From Eubacteriales bacterium (lineage in GTDB: Bacteria > Bacillota_A > Clostridia > Christensenellales > Aristaeellaceae), in assembly GCA_029974855.1 (NCBI GenBank), contig JARKQO010000392.1, forward strand, positions 1 through 31,469: DNA of 31,469 nucleotides. Direction: 5' to 3'. The first letter of the stretch is position 1. Each line of letters begins with the position of its first letter. The notes beneath the pieces are model-generated. The model worked only from the letters and a program-made list of their open reading frames with translations. It searched no databases and was not told the origin of the DNA. This document shows positions 30,401 to 31,469 of the stretch, one piece after another. The position numbers and the translations under genes were made by a program.

Positions 30401-30540
30401 AGGGGCCGGCCTTCCAGGGTTGCGGCCCCTGCTGTGCGTTTCCCCCATCTCCCCATTGTGCCCGCCGCCTGTGTGCCGTATACTGTCATCGGGTGATGGC
30501 CATGCAGATCAGCCGCCTCTTTGAAATCCTCTACATCCTC
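30401..30540 (+). repeat. WYL-regulator promoter and start (copy B, intact)
   Basis: The intact counterpart of 27591-27726, about 2.8 kb away in the same orientation. The two share the GC-rich lead-in, the promoter core and the first 13 codons, with scattered differences that indicate an old duplication. Confidence 0.85.
30456..30484 (+). promoter_or_regulatory. Promoter TTGTGC-17-TATACT of the WYL regulator
   Basis: TTGTGC (30456-30461) and TATACT (30479-30484) with an ideal 17-bp spacer. The expected start near 30491 leaves a leader of only about 5 to 11 nt before the possible start codons (30496, 30502). Confidence 0.65.
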
Positions 30541-31395
30541 ATGAACAAGAAAACCGTTACCGCCAAAGAGCTGGCGGAGCGCTTTGAGGTGTCCCAGCGC
30601 ACCATCTACCGGGACATCGACACCTTGGCCTTGGCGGGTATCCCCGTGTACACCAGCAAGGGCAAGGGCGGCGGCATCCGGCTGGTGGAGGATTTTGTGC
30701 TGAACAAATCCCTCCTCAGCGAAAAGGAGCAGGGGGAGATTCTCTCCGCCCTCCAGGGGCTTTCCGCCCTGAAGGCGGAGGACGCCGGGGATGTGCTGGG
30801 CAAACTGTCCGGCCTGTTCCACAAAAGCACCACCCAGTGGCTCCAGGTGGATTTTTCCGACTGGGGCGACCAGCATGGGGACCTGTTTTCCCTTTTGAAA
30901 ACCGCTATTTTGGACAGGCGGGTGGTGGAGTTTTCCTATTACAGCGCCTATGGGGAGCGGAGCCTTCGCCGGGTCCAGCCCACCCAGCTGTGCTTCAAGC
31001 ACAGGGCCTGGTACCTGAAGGGCTTCTGCCTGATCAAGAACGACCATCGCACCTTCAAGCTCACCCGCATCCGGGAGGCGGCATTGACCGGGGAGGCCTT
31101 TTGCCAGCCCCCCGCCGGAGACCCCGCCCAGGAGGAGGATTTCCCTGTGCCCATGGCGCTCTTCCGGTTCCAAATCGCCCCGGAAATGGCTTACCGGGTC
31201 TTTGACGAGTTCAACCAGGCGCAGGTTTCCCAAAATCAGGACGGCAGCTATACCGTCACCGCCTTCTGGCCCGAGGACCCCTGGGTCTACGGGATGCTCC
31301 TCTCCTTTGGAGAGCACCTGCAGCTGCTCCAGCCGGAGCATGCCAAGGCGATCCTGAGGGAAAAGCTGCAAAAAACCCTCTGCCACTATGGATAA
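30502..31395 (+). CDS. WYL-domain HTH regulator (YafY/DeoR-like)
   Basis: A 297-residue regulator. The N-terminal HTH (ISRLFEILYILMNKKTVTA, KELAERFEVSQRTIYRDID) is of the HTH_11/DeoR type. A WYL domain at about 135-210 includes RRVVEFSYYSAYGERSLRRV, with PTQLCFKHRAWYLKGFCLI containing the W-Y-L-like core. A WCX-type C-terminus follows (FRFQIAPEMAYRVFDEF, FGEHLQLLQPEHAK). Start codons at 30493 (GTG), 30496 and 30502 are possible; 30502 gives the usual family N-terminus. Such proteins often regulate the adjacent gene, here beginning beyond 31469. A strong RBS (AAGGAGG) sits at the window edge. Confidence 0.9.
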   Translation: MQISRLFEILYILMNKKTVTAKELAERFEVSQRTIYRDIDTLALAGIPVYTSKGKGGGIRLVEDFVLNKSLLSEKEQGEILSALQGLSALKAEDAGDVLGKLSGLFHKSTTQWLQVDFSDWGDQHGDLFSLLKTAILDRRVVEFSYYSAYGERSLRRVQPTQLCFKHRAWYLKGFCLIKNDHRTFKLTRIREAALTGEAFCQPPAGDPAQEEDFPVPMALFRFQIAPEMAYRVFDEFNQAQVSQNQDGSYTVTAFWPEDPWVYGMLLSFGEHLQLLQPEHAKAILREKLQKTLCHYG

Positions 31396-31441
31396 CCTGA
31401 CATGCCGTTGTCAGGTTATCCGGGGTATGCTGAACATACCC
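31391..31441. promoter_or_regulatory. Two inverted repeats after the WYL gene
   Basis: A perfect 12-bp inverted repeat (31391-31402 with 31409-31420, GATAACCTGACA arms) overlaps the WYL stop codon. It is followed by GGGTATG/CATACCC (31423-31441). No T-run follows. The next gene's RBS lies about 15 bp further on. They may be an operator or a leader structure for that gene, or an inefficient terminator. Confidence 0.5.
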
Positions 31442-31469
31442 AAATAGCGTCACAAGGAGGAATCGGAAC

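Noticed and set aside
22974..31469. Integrated element with attachment-site duplication of the tRNA-Glu 3' end
   Set aside because: The accessory region starts after a tRNA gene, but I find no second copy of the tRNA 3' end and no integrase in the window.
1..31469. CRISPR array
   Set aside because: No regularly spaced repeats of 25-40 bp were seen; the repeats found are short palindromes or one promoter duplication.

Overview
The window looks like a chromosomal piece of a gut-type Clostridia (Firmicutes) bacterium, probably an Oscillospiraceae- or Christensenellales-like lineage. The reasons are high-GC host DNA, AGGAGG-type ribosome binding sites, YesM/YesN-type two-component genes, an Mgl-type and a CUT1-type sugar ABC transporter, AzlCD, FosX, a GH25 lysozyme, a DUF4367-type anti-sigma gene and WYL regulators. 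The lineage is an inference from gene content, not from a phylogenetic marker.

Layout. 1-435 is the 3' part of rplA (ribosomal protein L1). It is not followed by rplJ; a CUT1 sugar ABC operon converges on it (3784 to 649, minus strand). 4020-6351 holds two GNAT acetyltransferase genes: a frameshifted one on the minus strand and an intact Eis-like one on the plus strand. A small XRE regulator follows. 6746-10539 (minus) is an Mgl-type galactose/glucose operon: binding protein, double ATPase, permease and a 65-residue membrane protein.

10730-14358 is a mixed accessory stretch: an unknown protein, FosX, a PhnB-like VOC protein, a GNAT, a flavodoxin start that is broken off, a membrane-anchored GH25 lysozyme and a lipoprotein. 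14495-19881 is an operon with a YesN-like response regulator, a YesM-like histidine kinase and two periplasmic sugar-binding proteins; the last is a clear paralogue of the Mgl binding protein. A direct repeat with 21-bp period lies just upstream of the distant mgl promoter, so this signalling operon is the best candidate regulator of mgl. A TetR regulator, an AzlC/AzlD exporter pair and an AraC-GyrI-like regulator follow.

From 22.8 kb the content becomes accessory. tRNA-Gln and tRNA-Glu share a consensus promoter and a terminator. They are followed by an ECF sigma factor, a DUF4367-type membrane anti-sigma, a small secreted cysteine-containing protein and a 59-residue protein. Convergent to these is an isolated phage-type lysis cassette: NlpC/P60 endolysin, an amber-interrupted coiled-coil gene and a holin. 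27.1-30.5 kb contains an unknown gene, a truncated duplicate of the start of a WYL regulator gene, a decayed IS5-family transposase, a uroporphyrinogen-decarboxylase-family gene and a poorly coding stretch. The intact WYL regulator closes the window.

The two most interesting assemblies are the Mgl transporter with its two-binding-protein sensory operon, and the ECF sigma/anti-sigma/secreted-protein cassette facing an orphan lysis cassette.
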